From: Mesaphorura yosii
Lineage: Eukaryota; Arthropoda; Collembola; Poduromorpha; Tullbergiidae
Length of the DNA stretch: 64,000 nucleotides
NCBI GenBank assembly: GCA_009869945.1
Contig: WIXG01000001.1
Span: forward strand, 62,001-126,000
Reading direction: 5' to 3'
Position numbers and translations under genes: made by a program. The notes under the pieces are model-generated. The model was not told the DNA's origin. It was given only the letters and a program-made list of their open reading frames with translations, and searched no databases. Shown here piece by piece: positions 47,652-58,768 of the stretch (position 1 is the stretch's first letter; every line of letters starts with the position of its first letter).

Positions 47652-50600
47652 ATGATTTATGGAAAGCGGAGACTGCCGTTCCAGTTTATTCTTCTGCTCG
47701 CATGCCTTCAGATAAGTTATTCGAGATCACCACGATGCAAGGCAAGAGATCTAGAAGACAATCCTGCTCGGTACTGTAGCGACATTTGCGCCGTAAAAGA
47801 CACCTCCGATGCTGCGTATGAGCCCCTGAGGTATCCTGTGGCTAACCCTATGGCTTCGTTTTATAAAGACTGCTACACCCTCGACGCTTTCCCAACCTAC
47901 TTGCCATGGAATGACCCATCAAGTCTACCGATAGCTAAGGTTCATGTCAGAGTACAACTTAATGGTAAGTTAACGATAACGAACCTGTCTGCTCTTGGCT
48001 CTGCTCATATACAACCGCGTAATACATGAATATTGTCGTGGTGTTTACCTTTCGCAGAAAGTGGAATTTGTAGTAATAATGCCAAACGAACTCCGGGCAT
48101 GATGGCGATAGGAGCTGTTGATGCCAATTACCAGCCAATTGGAACATTTGAATTGAGTCCAGAGGAGGAAAACATAACTGCGGGTTGCCTCGACAAAGAA
48201 CACAATTATGAGATCTTGAACAGAAACACATCGAACAACGAAGGGGTGGAAAAGTTTCTCACGGGTTGTCTACACCCACGTCGGGTAAACTTGTGGATTT
48301 GGTCAGCCGTCAGCCTACTTTAACTACTTGAGCCTTGACATTTAAATTACTATTGGAATTAGGGACCGTCAAATTGCATTGGAATAAGCTTCACGAAAGC
48401 GCCAAAAGCAGAATACATAAACTTACAGAATTACTGTGGATTGTGGACCGCTCCCGACAATTTCAAGAAAGTGGATGTTAGATTTATGTAAGTCGCAAAC
48501 TAGAATTTAATAAGTCTCTATTTTCCGTCTTAATTTACGTTTTGGCTTTCGTGTGTGGTGCTATTCTTCAGCTTGGAAGTGGCACACACATGGCGTTCGA
48601 ATGAATTCGCAAAAAATTCTGGTAAGACTGCGGTCACCCTCGGAATGCTGACAATGCTGAGGCTGAGACAAACGATCTTTAATAATATGGTCCCATTCAT
48701 TTACTAGATGCATCATTTTACGTCAGTACTTATGAATCATACTTGTACTATTACGACGAGGCACGTGCAAAAGATCCTAATGCCAACCGCTCGAGTAAGG
48801 AGCTTATTGCTTGCCACAACGAATCATTACTGAATTATCCAAAAAGCCACTTGACAACAGCAAGTAAGACTATCGGTTTAAATATAGTTATTTATGCCAA
48901 GGTTAGCAATGGATGAACAATTTGTGCAGATACCGCAACACTCGCTGACGGCTGCTTTCAGAAACCTACCTTAAGCCAACCCTGCACTAATTTGTGCCTT
49001 GATGAATTCGGCAATCTTCCACGCGTTCAGTACGACCGACTGTTCGAAGACTGTTTTAAAATTGATGCATTTCCAATGTATGAACCAGACATACTGGTGC
49101 ACGTTCGAGTCAGATATTCAAGTAAGTGCTTGGCCATACTCAACGGCTGCATCGTGATGCTTCGCATAAATCATTTTTCGGACTTTTCCGATTCAGGGGA
49201 CTGCGAATATAAGTGCTGCCGAAACTATGAAATTATACTCATGAATGCAATTAACGAAAAAGGGGAGGCTGTTGGGAAGATTGAGATGAACCCACCATTT
49301 CTAACAGATCCGACCAAGACCATTTGCTCAGGCTAAACTCCTGGAGTCATGTCGACATATCCAGAAAAAGCAACTATTCTCGCAGACACCTGCCGCACGT
49401 CAGGTCAGGTATGCAATGAGTACATTTGAGACAGGTAGACAATACAGAGCCTGCTTAATAGGGGCGAGCTCAATTTGCAAGTATTAACTTTCGATCCGAA
49501 TTCAATCGCACCGACACTCCGGACTTCTGCTTCGTTGCAAATTTTACGGAAGACAACCCCACATATTTCATGTTTGCGTAAGTGCAAAAGCCACAACCTT
49601 CCATTTCTGAGTCATTGCATGCTGCCTTAATACGTCTCACCAATAGTTTGGAAATGAGAGTAACATTCTTCGGTCCTAAAAATTATGGGAGATTCCCTCC
49701 AATTGTTGGTCAGCCGCCGTCGACTAAGTACTTTACAGTCCACGCGCTCTCTGACTACTATCGTTTTGTGAAACGTGGGAGAACAAGCACGAAGATTACC
49801 GGCTGTCATGACCCAGCGTTGTTGACAGAACCGAACAGCCATGTGACAAAAACTGGTCGTAAGTCTGCTTATGAATTTCAATTGCAAAATTAGCCATTAG
49901 TTAATAATTAGTACAACTAAAAACTTACTGTCGGAGCCATCTCATCAGCTATGCTGCCGGAAGTACCCACCACGACTCAAAGAACAACCACCTCTACTGC
50001 TAAAGCTCCCAGTACAACCACTTCTACTACAACTTTCAAACCGGTTGAAGTCCCCACTCAGCGGCCCGTCATAATAGAAGCTCAGCCACCATCCACGACT
50101 CCTTCCTCAACCAGCGAAACTCCCAAATCAAAAGAGGTATGAGGTATCATACTCAATATAAATAACAGACACAATGGATTTTACGATTGATCACATTAAA
50201 TAACCTGTCACCTACTTCCATTTCCTGTGTAGGAAGAGAAAGAAGTAACCAAGGTCAAAGTAGGTGCACTTTTCACTGATTGTGGAAAAACGAAAAAGTG
50301 TCGGCCCGTAAGTTTTGGTTCAGTATCAGTGTATTATTCGTTGCAATTATGCTGATCTAATTCTGAACGGAAGGGTTACACACCAACATGTAGCACAGAA
50401 GAAGAGATGCGAACCGGCAAGAAGAAGATGAAAATTGAGAAAGACAAAGCGATTGCGTCAAGTGAGACCAAATCAGAATCAATTTTTTTTTCGTATTTCC
50501 AGAGTCACCCTTTTAACAATTGTTTCAGAAACAAGAATTGTGAGTTTTTACTTTCGTACGGCCAGAAGACTGACAACAATCAACGAATTAGGGAGGATGA

Positions 50601-52057
50601 AATGCTTCTTCAAATGTCTGGTCGAAGGTTTTTGCATATATTTCAGATGTGATTAGCTTAACAGATCTTTAATAGTGATATTCCTTGATGCAGTTTGTTT
50701 TGGATTGCTGTCGGGTTTTCCAAAGATGATCGAATGGTAGCCAGTATAATATTTATTATTCTGCCACCTCATGCATTTCTGAATCAAATTATGGTTTGTG
50801 TAATTTTGAACAGGGTGATGATTTTGTGGTCGAGTGTGTCTGGTCCAACGGCGAAATGTACGTTTACACATCATGGAATTATGACAGAAATGGACAGCGC
50901 GGAAATGAGCGAATGGTTCGTAAGTTTGTCGACGACGTTTCCCATTGCCTGAAGCATGGTTTCAATCTACGCAGTACAAGCACAGTACAAGAAATTCGTT
51001 CGCCTTCTCGATGGCTTCACGTCGGAAGGAAAGATGTACTGCAGCTTTGCGCTTAAGAAGAAAGTAGTCTTCAGAGGTGCACTCTATGACTTTGATAAAA
51101 GCAGCTACAAGACGTTGATGGCATTCGGAACTTCTCTTGGCCCAAACTGTATACCTATTTCTTGAAGCAATCTTATAGAATTGACTGCTCTGTGTACATT
51201 TTCAGTGATATTTGTGACATACAGGGTCATTAACCAAGCACGGTCCTAATAATGCACTCTACTCGCCGGTCAGTTCTGTTTTCGGAGAAACATTTGGTGT
51301 AAGCTCGAAGTAGACTTCAACGAATGTCATGTTATGATCATGCGACTAATTCAAGAATACTCTATGATTTGTAGCCGACCTTGCACCAAGAGAATATGAT
51401 TCGATGGCACGGCTTGACCATGTGGGTTGTTTGGACCGTCATAATTCCCATCTCGAATATGATGGCACGCTACTACAAAGAAACGTTTCAGGCTTCCAAG
51501 ATTTTCGGAACTAAACTTTGGCTCGTTGTAAGTTGCGAGTGCAAGTTTCAATTTAACCTTTGTTGTTTTCTACCGGTCATGCTGTGCATTGACTTATATT
51601 GTAGGTGCATGTTACTCTTTCTTCTCTTGGTCTCTCTCTCATATTTCTCTCTTATGGCGTCCTGACCGAAGCTAACAACAGTTGGCACTCTTTGGTGGGC
51701 GAGTTTTCGGCTAATGTCAACTATCATTTGTGGTGTTCTTTGGCGTGCTCCTCATTGTACCTTTTCAACGTGTTTATTGGCTGTCTCATCAAGGAAACTC
51801 TTCGCGGTCAGGGCAAGCCAGGCTGCTTAACGTGCACTTGATTTCATAAATGGATTGGCCATGGGTCATACGCAATTGGATGTGAGTGACTGCACTTTTC
51901 TCCGTCTTGGAATTTTCCCTCTTCAAGGCCCTGTTTGATTTTAGTGGTGCCCTTGTACACGTCGCCGGATACATTTTATTCGCATTTGCCGTGCAGCATC
52001 AAGCACGTTGTGATAGCTTGGGGTGTCGTCTATCACGTCTACCTCTTCGTGATTATT
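47652..52057 (+). CDS. ferric-chelate reductase 1-like: two Reeler-like modules, Thr-rich stalk, DOMON, cytochrome b561; reading frame damaged
   Basis: FRRS1-like membrane reductase. Resolved exons: 47652-47964, 48058-48284, 48363-48487, 48572-48621, 48708-48863, 48930-49121, 49197-49419, 49482-49577, 49647-49858, 49949-50136, 50233-50307, 50374-about 50627, 50694-50736, 50814-50919, 50975-51148, 51225-51298, 51375-51527, 51605 on, 51945-52057. Signal peptide (FQFILLLACLQIS). Module 1 has CYTLDAFPTYLP, PIGTFELSP, CGLWTAPDNF and LEVAHTWRSNEF; module 2 repeats it (CFKIDAFPMYEP, AVGKIEMNP, LEMRVTFFGPKNYG). Then a TTT/PST mucin stalk, DOMON (NCEFLLSYGQ, FWIAVGFSKDDRM, GDDFVVECVW) and cytochrome b561 with heme-type His (RWHGLTMW, HKWIGHGSYAIG, WGVVYHVYLF). 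Problems: in-frame TAA at 49334 in module 2, and frame changes near 51741 and 51838 in the b561 core. It may be a pseudogene, or the sequence may contain errors. Confidence 0.75.
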
Positions 52058-54907
52058 GTAATCAATAATCAACGATTGAATACATACCACACAAAATATG
52101 AGAGACTCAATAAATTTATTATTTTTCGACACAGGAATATCAGCTCGGCTTGGGTCAACTGGATTTTTAAAATTGTGCTGCCGAGGATGCAGGGCAGAGG
52201 AGTGGAAAATCCGTTTGACATATTTCAGGACCCGAAACTGCAAGAGTATGCGGAAGCTCCAGTAAGATTAGCACTGCGAACGAATGTCTTCTGTCCTTTC
52301 GTGAACCTGAGTTATGAAAACTTATTTTTTCTAGGGATCAAAGTGCAGAAAAATATGTTTGGCCATATTTTGCATTATCTCGTTTAGTTTCTGCATCTGG
52401 TTCCTTGTTCTTTCGACCAACACCACTGCAAAGAATGCATGCTTTGGGATTGAAAGCGTCAAACCCACCGAAACAAAAGACTCAGTCACGGTCATGGCTG
52501 TTTGCAATCCACCCTCAAATTGAGTAATTTGCAATTGGTGTGTAGAACTTGATTTAGACAGTAAATGTGATAGAGCATAGTCAGACCTATTTTGTATGTC
52601 TGGATTTGATATCTAGTGTAAGTTGAGTATGATTGTAATAAGACAAAGTTGATATTGAAGTGTGAAGACTTACTACCATGTCAATGATACGATAAAATTG
52701 TCGCTCGTATAACGAGTAATTCGAGTGTCGAGTAACTCGCGTCTAACTTACAAGAGTCGCATTTGGTACTAACAAGTCACGAAAACTTGACGAAATTCGA
52801 TATGTTACAGCTCCAGTAACTTTATAAAGTTATTATCAAGAGCGCAGGATGATGAGTTTCTCGATTATACTTTCTTCAACGCCTTTCTCTGCTCCTTTTC
52901 TCATTTTCGTGTTGCTATTACTGCAAACGAATAAATAACAATCGATATGTCCAAATCCACGCAAATACTTTTTGCTATCCAAATCAGACTAATGCCCACA
53001 GCGGTTGTTGAATCATTAAACCGGTACTGAATTATTTACCTTCAGTACTTTAAGCTTTGATGCACCATCGCTTCATTAAAATGAGTAGACGAAATTGACA
53101 TCAATTGTTAATGTCCAACTGGGCCTGAAACTATACGAGTTAGAAGTTCAGGTCATCGGAAAGGAATCGAAAGGAGGAGCAATCTTTGGGACCACAATTG
53201 CTACATAAATATTTCCCATTATGTTCATTAGGCTTTATAAATCGAAACGGTGGTAACTTTAACGTCACGATTGTTCGTCCTGCTTGATGAGACGCTTTCA
53301 CAATTCTCAGGCGGCAGGTTTTGTGATCAGAAATCCTAATCCTCTCTCTCGTCCCACATTCGAGCCCTTGCCAAAATGGTTACTTGCCAACAAGTTTCTT
53401 TGCGATAAGAATTATGAAATCTATTCAGCCAACAATTAACACAATTTATTGCACTTGTTCGATTTGAATAGGGACTTTCACTATGGGCTAGAGTTCTTGA
53501 ACGAACCGTGCTTAGCCAGATCTATTATTTATGACTGGAAGGTCAAAGCTTCATGCATACGTGGTTCGCGCTCGGTTCACTGCATAACGCTGACGTGGAC
53601 GTGACCCATTTTTATAATTTTCATGCCAAAAACCAAAGGAATTGGTTCTGGGTTTTACATATTCAAAGATTCCGTTCTTACTAAAAGTAATTGAATTGTC
53701 AAACGTACTTCCAATCCATTAAGCTCGGATGAGTCATTTTTATACTTATGGCTTTGTGTAACTATTAAGGAAATTGAACCACTTCTGCCGGGCTTGTGGC
53801 CCTTCAGCGTTTAGCAGTCTACGCACCAGTTTCTCCAGACGGGACAAAGGTCAGATGCGCTTGACGTTCTCTGGCAAGTTACAATGACAGGACTTGCAAG
53901 CGCAATTTGTAATCTGCTCGCATTCCGAACTGATTATATGCCTTGTGTGTTCTCTTCTGTTGTTCTGTCACTCGTTCTCTGTTCTGTCCTCTTTGTACCT
54001 GCTTATTCCCTCCTACAAGCGCATGAAAAGGTATCCCATTGTCGCAGCAAGTGACACAGGAAAACAAACTCACGTACCGAGCAGGCCGAGTATCGGTTCC
54101 GAAGAAAAGCAATAGACTTATTCGAGCACTTTTTGTAACCTAATTTTATGGAAAAGCTTCATATTAAGACTCAAGAAACTAAATCACGGTTCTAAAATAT
54201 TTATTGACCGAAGCTCCTCAGTCCGCACGTTGCTGGTCAATCAAGTAACAAAAAGTGAGTGCGCTCCGTATTAACCCCATCGGGCCCATAAAAGTCAGAA
54301 ACTCGTTACAAAGCACTTTGTGGGCAGAAGAAAATTATTTTCATGCATGGAATTATGGAATAAATTTCCGCGAGATGCGACGTAAAACCGAAACTAGCAA
54401 TAAAATCTGGCACGACGGACCAATGCAGGCTACTGTAAGTATGCATACGGTCAGACTTTGGTTTCTTCATTTATGAGACGACTTTCGGTTCGCCAGCCCG
54501 GCTGAAGCAAACAGCAACCCAGTAAGAAAGCAGCGAAAATGTGCTCCTGTAAAAGTTTCATGAATGAACAGAGATTTGTTGTTGCGAAGATGACAATAAT
54601 ACCAAAATTTCTTTTTCCATGCACAGATTTTGCCGGTTTTTTATTTTACCCAAAGGAAATCCATTTATATTGGAGTTTATTATTTGAGGCACGTAGCCAG
54701 GCCTGACTGGCCATAGTTGGCACTGTCCTGTGTCTAGGCCTGACTGAATCAAGTCAGGTACGCTTGTACAGGTCTTTGGCGGAAAAATAAACCAAGTCAG
54801 GATTCAAACGCGCAACGTGAGAGTCTTCGACATCGCCACAATTTTGTAAAACTGGCATGAACATTTTGTTGCTTCTGTTTTGCTTTAAAGACAAAGCTAT
54901 TGCCAAA
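52058..54907. other. about 2.8 kb without a supported gene
   Basis: The left end (to about 52387) contains a rightward open stretch (WVNWIFKIVLPRMQGRGVEN) that may be the C-terminal exon of the FRRS1-like gene, but I could not match its splice phase. The remainder is AT-rich with no recognised feature. Confidence 0.4.
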
Positions 54908-55409
54908 ATGGTTGCTTGTTTGAGCAGTGATGTATTGATAACAGACGAGTTGCATGCTGAATTCCGGTGCGTGATAAACGGAGTCTCGATTCATGATCGA
55001 CACGGCCATAAATCTGTTCAATGGAGCATATTCCAAGACAAGTCAGTATTTCAAAGGTAAACTGAATTCGCACATGCTTTCACAGCTTTCGCGATGCAAC
55101 GCACTGACTTGTCTTATGTTTTAATGTGAAATATTTCACATTTCATGCATATGATAAGGAGTCAAGTGTGGTGATTCTAGGCAGTTCATGCATTTTACGA
55201 GCCAGACCTATGCCAACTTTGAAATAGCGGAAAATTGTCTTCAGAATTCCTCAGTGAATGAAAAATGGTTGGATGACAAGCGCCTCAAGGGTGCCACCGA
55301 CCCCGAGTCTGAAAGGCAAGGGACTAACTCTTCCAACAAAGGACGACGACCCAAATTAGCTTCCAGAACGTCAGGGAAGATCAAAACTCGGGTAGAGAAG
55401 AATGACTGA
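54908..55409 (+). CDS. unrecognised two-exon protein, about 125 aa
   Basis: Exons 54908-55056 and 55181-55409 join in phase 2/1 through GTAAAC...TTCTAG, giving 126 codons. The sequence has real-protein character: VLITDELHAEFRCVINGVSI, WSIFQDKSVFQRQFMHFTSQ across the junction, then YANFEIAENCL. The C-terminus is basic (KGRRPKLASRTSGKIKTRVE). No signal peptide or membrane segment. I do not recognise the family. The frame is open upstream to about 54857, so a 5' exon may be missing. Confidence 0.5.
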
Positions 55410-57944
55410 AGTAAGCAAGAAGTTAGTGAACTCTAAACAAACGCTCAGTTTTGCATTTTTATCTTTAAAGGAGTTTAGGGACAGAGACTTCATTTGGGGC
55501 TCGGGAAAAGAATAACGGAAAATAAATTATTCGAGATTTGGGAATTTCTCCGAATGAAGATCTTGCCATGCTAAGCACTACAATAAAGGGAAAATACATG
55601 TAATGAATCCTGGGAATGTGTACTTTGACTTTGACGGAGTACACAGAAAGAAAGAAGTAGAAGAAAGAAGTTTAAATTAAAATGTTGAAGAGATACTTTA
55701 CAGAGTGCAGATACAAAACAAGGAGCGAGGAAGCAGCAGTTGCATTGAATGAACTTGACAGATAACAATTTAATAATGAACAGTTTCAGAAAAATATCTC
55801 CTTTCTTTCTCTGTGCTCTGCAAATACAAAAGTTTCAGTTTCTGCTACTTTTAAGTACATGACGCTCGTATTTCTTGCAAAGGAATGTTAAGAGATGAAA
55901 TCAGTGATATGAATAATCTATGCCAGAATTCTACGTAAAGTAACAAAGCAAAACGCGAAGGAAGTTGGTTTTGGTTGAGCTTTGGTTTGACTGCTGACAA
56001 GCCGTTGACTGCTGGCGAGCAGCCCCAAGCAGCTCGGAGACTTCAAGGTGGAATTCTTCTGTTTCTGGCTTCTGGTTTCATCTTTTTTCTCGAGATGGGA
56101 ATGATTTCCCAAGAGTTATTTTCAGCCTCCGCATAGAGTTTCATGCTCCCAAGTTCGGTTCTCCGTCCGAAGTTCAAAAACCCGATTCCCTTCAAACACA
56201 GCGAATAATTTGCGAATTTAATCTCATAATTTGCAATTCGAGGTGGCGATGTAATGTCAGGAAGGCCTATAGAAATCTGAAGCGCCACGAGATTATAGCT
56301 TGAAACTGTATCAATTTCTCCAGTTCAAGTACGAAAAGATCCTGTTAGCTGGTCAAGTCAGTCTATTTCGTTTTTAGGTCACCTCAGTGTGCTCCGACTC
56401 AAATGGCATCTTCAATCCCCAGGTCCCAGAAATTGAAACTTTGATGGCTTTTGCTTGAACTTTTCAATAGTCGCAGCTTTAGTCGCCAGAGTTGATTCCA
56501 CTGCAGACTTGGTCATATGTATTATGTTAAATTCCCCAGCGTCCACCGTTTGTCCAAGTTTCCGGGTTCCTATTTCGAGCTCACATTTTAAAGCTCTTTA
56601 CTGGGAATTAAACAACTACTGAGTGGTAATGAAAGAGGTGGACTAGCCAACGAAATACTTCAAAACTTCAATTCAAGTCGATTTACCTGACCAATTTACA
56701 CATTTGCTTTCAAGTTTCAACAAGAACTTGTCCATTCTGCTGGCATTTGTTTCACATTTCATTTCGAAGAGAACGGCAACTGCAACGGGGGAGACAAAAG
56801 TCAGTCCAAGTCACAGTCAGAGCAGTCAGACATTCAATGCACCAGAGACAAGGACGGTGATGCAATTTAAATTAATGTCAGCAGAGATCCATATTGCATG
56901 AAAAATGAGAAACTTTTCCCATTTAAGTATGTAAATTTTTCAGACACTCTAAAATGAAAAGTTGAGACAGACAAGACGTTTTAATTTGATGCATCATCCA
57001 ATTTCGCTATTTTGCATGTTCACGCTTGCCAAACTCGCCGAGCAGGGTCGAGACCATGATTGATTATGATGCATGAGTCTCTTCACATGACTGAGGACAG
57101 GCAATTTGGCAGCAAATCCATGCCCAAGCCGAACTTTTGCTCTGAAACATGGATTTTGCTCATCTTTTGGGAATCTGAATCCATTCAATGTTCACTAGTT
57201 GTCGGTCCAGCTTCAGGATTCGCCAGCAAGAGCATACGGCGAATACTGGCAGGTCAGCTGTGAGTTGCGAATCTTGCTTCATCAAAATATATGTTCGAAA
57301 CCAGGAAATTTGCATCTGTGCCGTAAATGTCTACAATCCAACTTCATTTCACTAAGCACAAAGGTGCGCGGAGGAAAACAGAAAGTTGGAGGTGCCGAAC
57401 TAGAAAGCTGGACAAATGTCTTTATTCCACTAAACGATATTTATAGCTACCGATACTGAGGAAATTTCTTATCTCTTCCTCTTCTCTTTTCATTAATCAA
57501 TTGCATCTTACATTCTATGAGACGCTAAAGTGTAACGATAAGCATAAAAACACATGTGATCGAGAGATTGTCCTTCTCGTTTAATTTAAATATTACTGCT
57601 CTTATCGTCTCATAAAACGGTTTCATAATGACTTTCACGACCGGATTCGTTGGGAAATTTCCCCGGTTGAGGTTCCACAGGCTCCATCGTACTATCATTC
57701 TCGGCGTGCTTCTCGTGTTCCGAAACCCAGCAGGGGTGGCGCTTTTCATTACGGCGACGGTGACGACTTTGTCGGTGCCGGTGTCGATGGCTGTGTTTAC
57801 GTCCTTGTTGGTTGCCTTCCTCGTCATGGTTGGCTTCTTTTTCGTCGTTCAAATCTTCAACCGGGTGGTGGTTATGATGCTGATGATGTAAAATGTCTTC
57901 ATCGGTGTCCGCCAATGAAGCTAAAGGAAGCATGCTGTGCCTAG
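55410..57944. other. about 2.5 kb without a supported gene
   Basis: AT-rich. A leftward His/Arg/Glu-rich frame at 57610-57966 overlaps the end of the next gene in another frame and could be an alternative or frameshifted C-terminus of it. Nothing else recognised. Confidence 0.4.
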
Positions 57945-58768
57945 TCACAGATGGGGTTGCAAACACCGTTCTGCCGGCGCTGCCTCCAGTTGATCCGGTC
58001 CCTGGCCTTTCATAGTAGGCTCCAGTCCTTCACACGCGCACCCTGTCCTCAGATTCTGGTCGCTCGTCTCATAGCTGTAGCGGTACGTCAGATTAACGAA
58101 GGCTCTTCGGACTGACTTCTCAAATGCATGTCCAGCATCCATGCAAAGCTGGTCCAGCTCGCCGTCACCGCCGTGCTGCAGATTTGTTACGGTGCATGTG
58201 AAGAACGGCTGCTCCAAATGCCAGGCACGTACTTCATTTATATGAAAAGTTGGTTTCATTGTTACCACTGCACCGCATTTCTTCAATGATCCTGTCACGC
58301 AACACACGAATTAGGGCATATTAGGTCGCATGGTCACAGAAAGCATAATAAACAAGAACGAGGGAATGACCGGCTCTTACTTTGGAGTCCACTTAGCCAT
58401 TCGGTACGGTAATCCAAAATCCCAAGGTGGAAGTATGGACCGAATGTGATCTTCACTTCTCGCGGGATCAGAAAGACTTTCTCTCGCTCATCCCTTGAGT
58501 GCGTTAAGCAGGCGTGGTGCGGGAGGACAGGCAGGCTGCGACGAGGAGCTCCGTCATGGAAGAACGTGCTAGTGCCAAAGTCAGGATGGCCCGAAGTGAC
58601 AGTATGACGCTGGGAATGGTGATGTGACCCAAGATTCGCAGCTAAACTCTTCTTGATGTGATGTGCCTGGGATACACAAGCTGATGAGACTGATTGCTTA
58701 GGGACAGCCATGGATTCTGTCGGTAAAGTCTTATCAATTACGCTTAATTTTGAGTTTACTTCCTCCAT
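57945..58768 (-). CDS. unrecognised protein, about 244 aa, 2 exons
   Basis: Exons 58381-58768 and 57945-58291 join in matching phase; the start is an ATG shortly after a TTTACAG acceptor, so a 5' untranslated exon is likely. N-terminal half is His/Ser-rich (NLGSHHHSQRHTVTSGH). The second exon is Cys-bearing and looks like an extracellular domain: HLEQPFFTCTVTNLQHGGDG, ELDQLCMDAGHAFEKSVRRA, TGCACEG, with an NLT glycosylation site. No clear signal peptide or membrane segment was found. Family not recognised; the true C-terminus may instead continue in the overlapping His/Arg-rich frame (57610-57966). Confidence 0.45.

Noticed and set aside
52331-52534. Leftward 67-codon hydrophobic frame opposite the FRRS1-like 3' region
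   Set aside because: Shadow of, or chance frame near, the terminal exon region; no start context or splice support.
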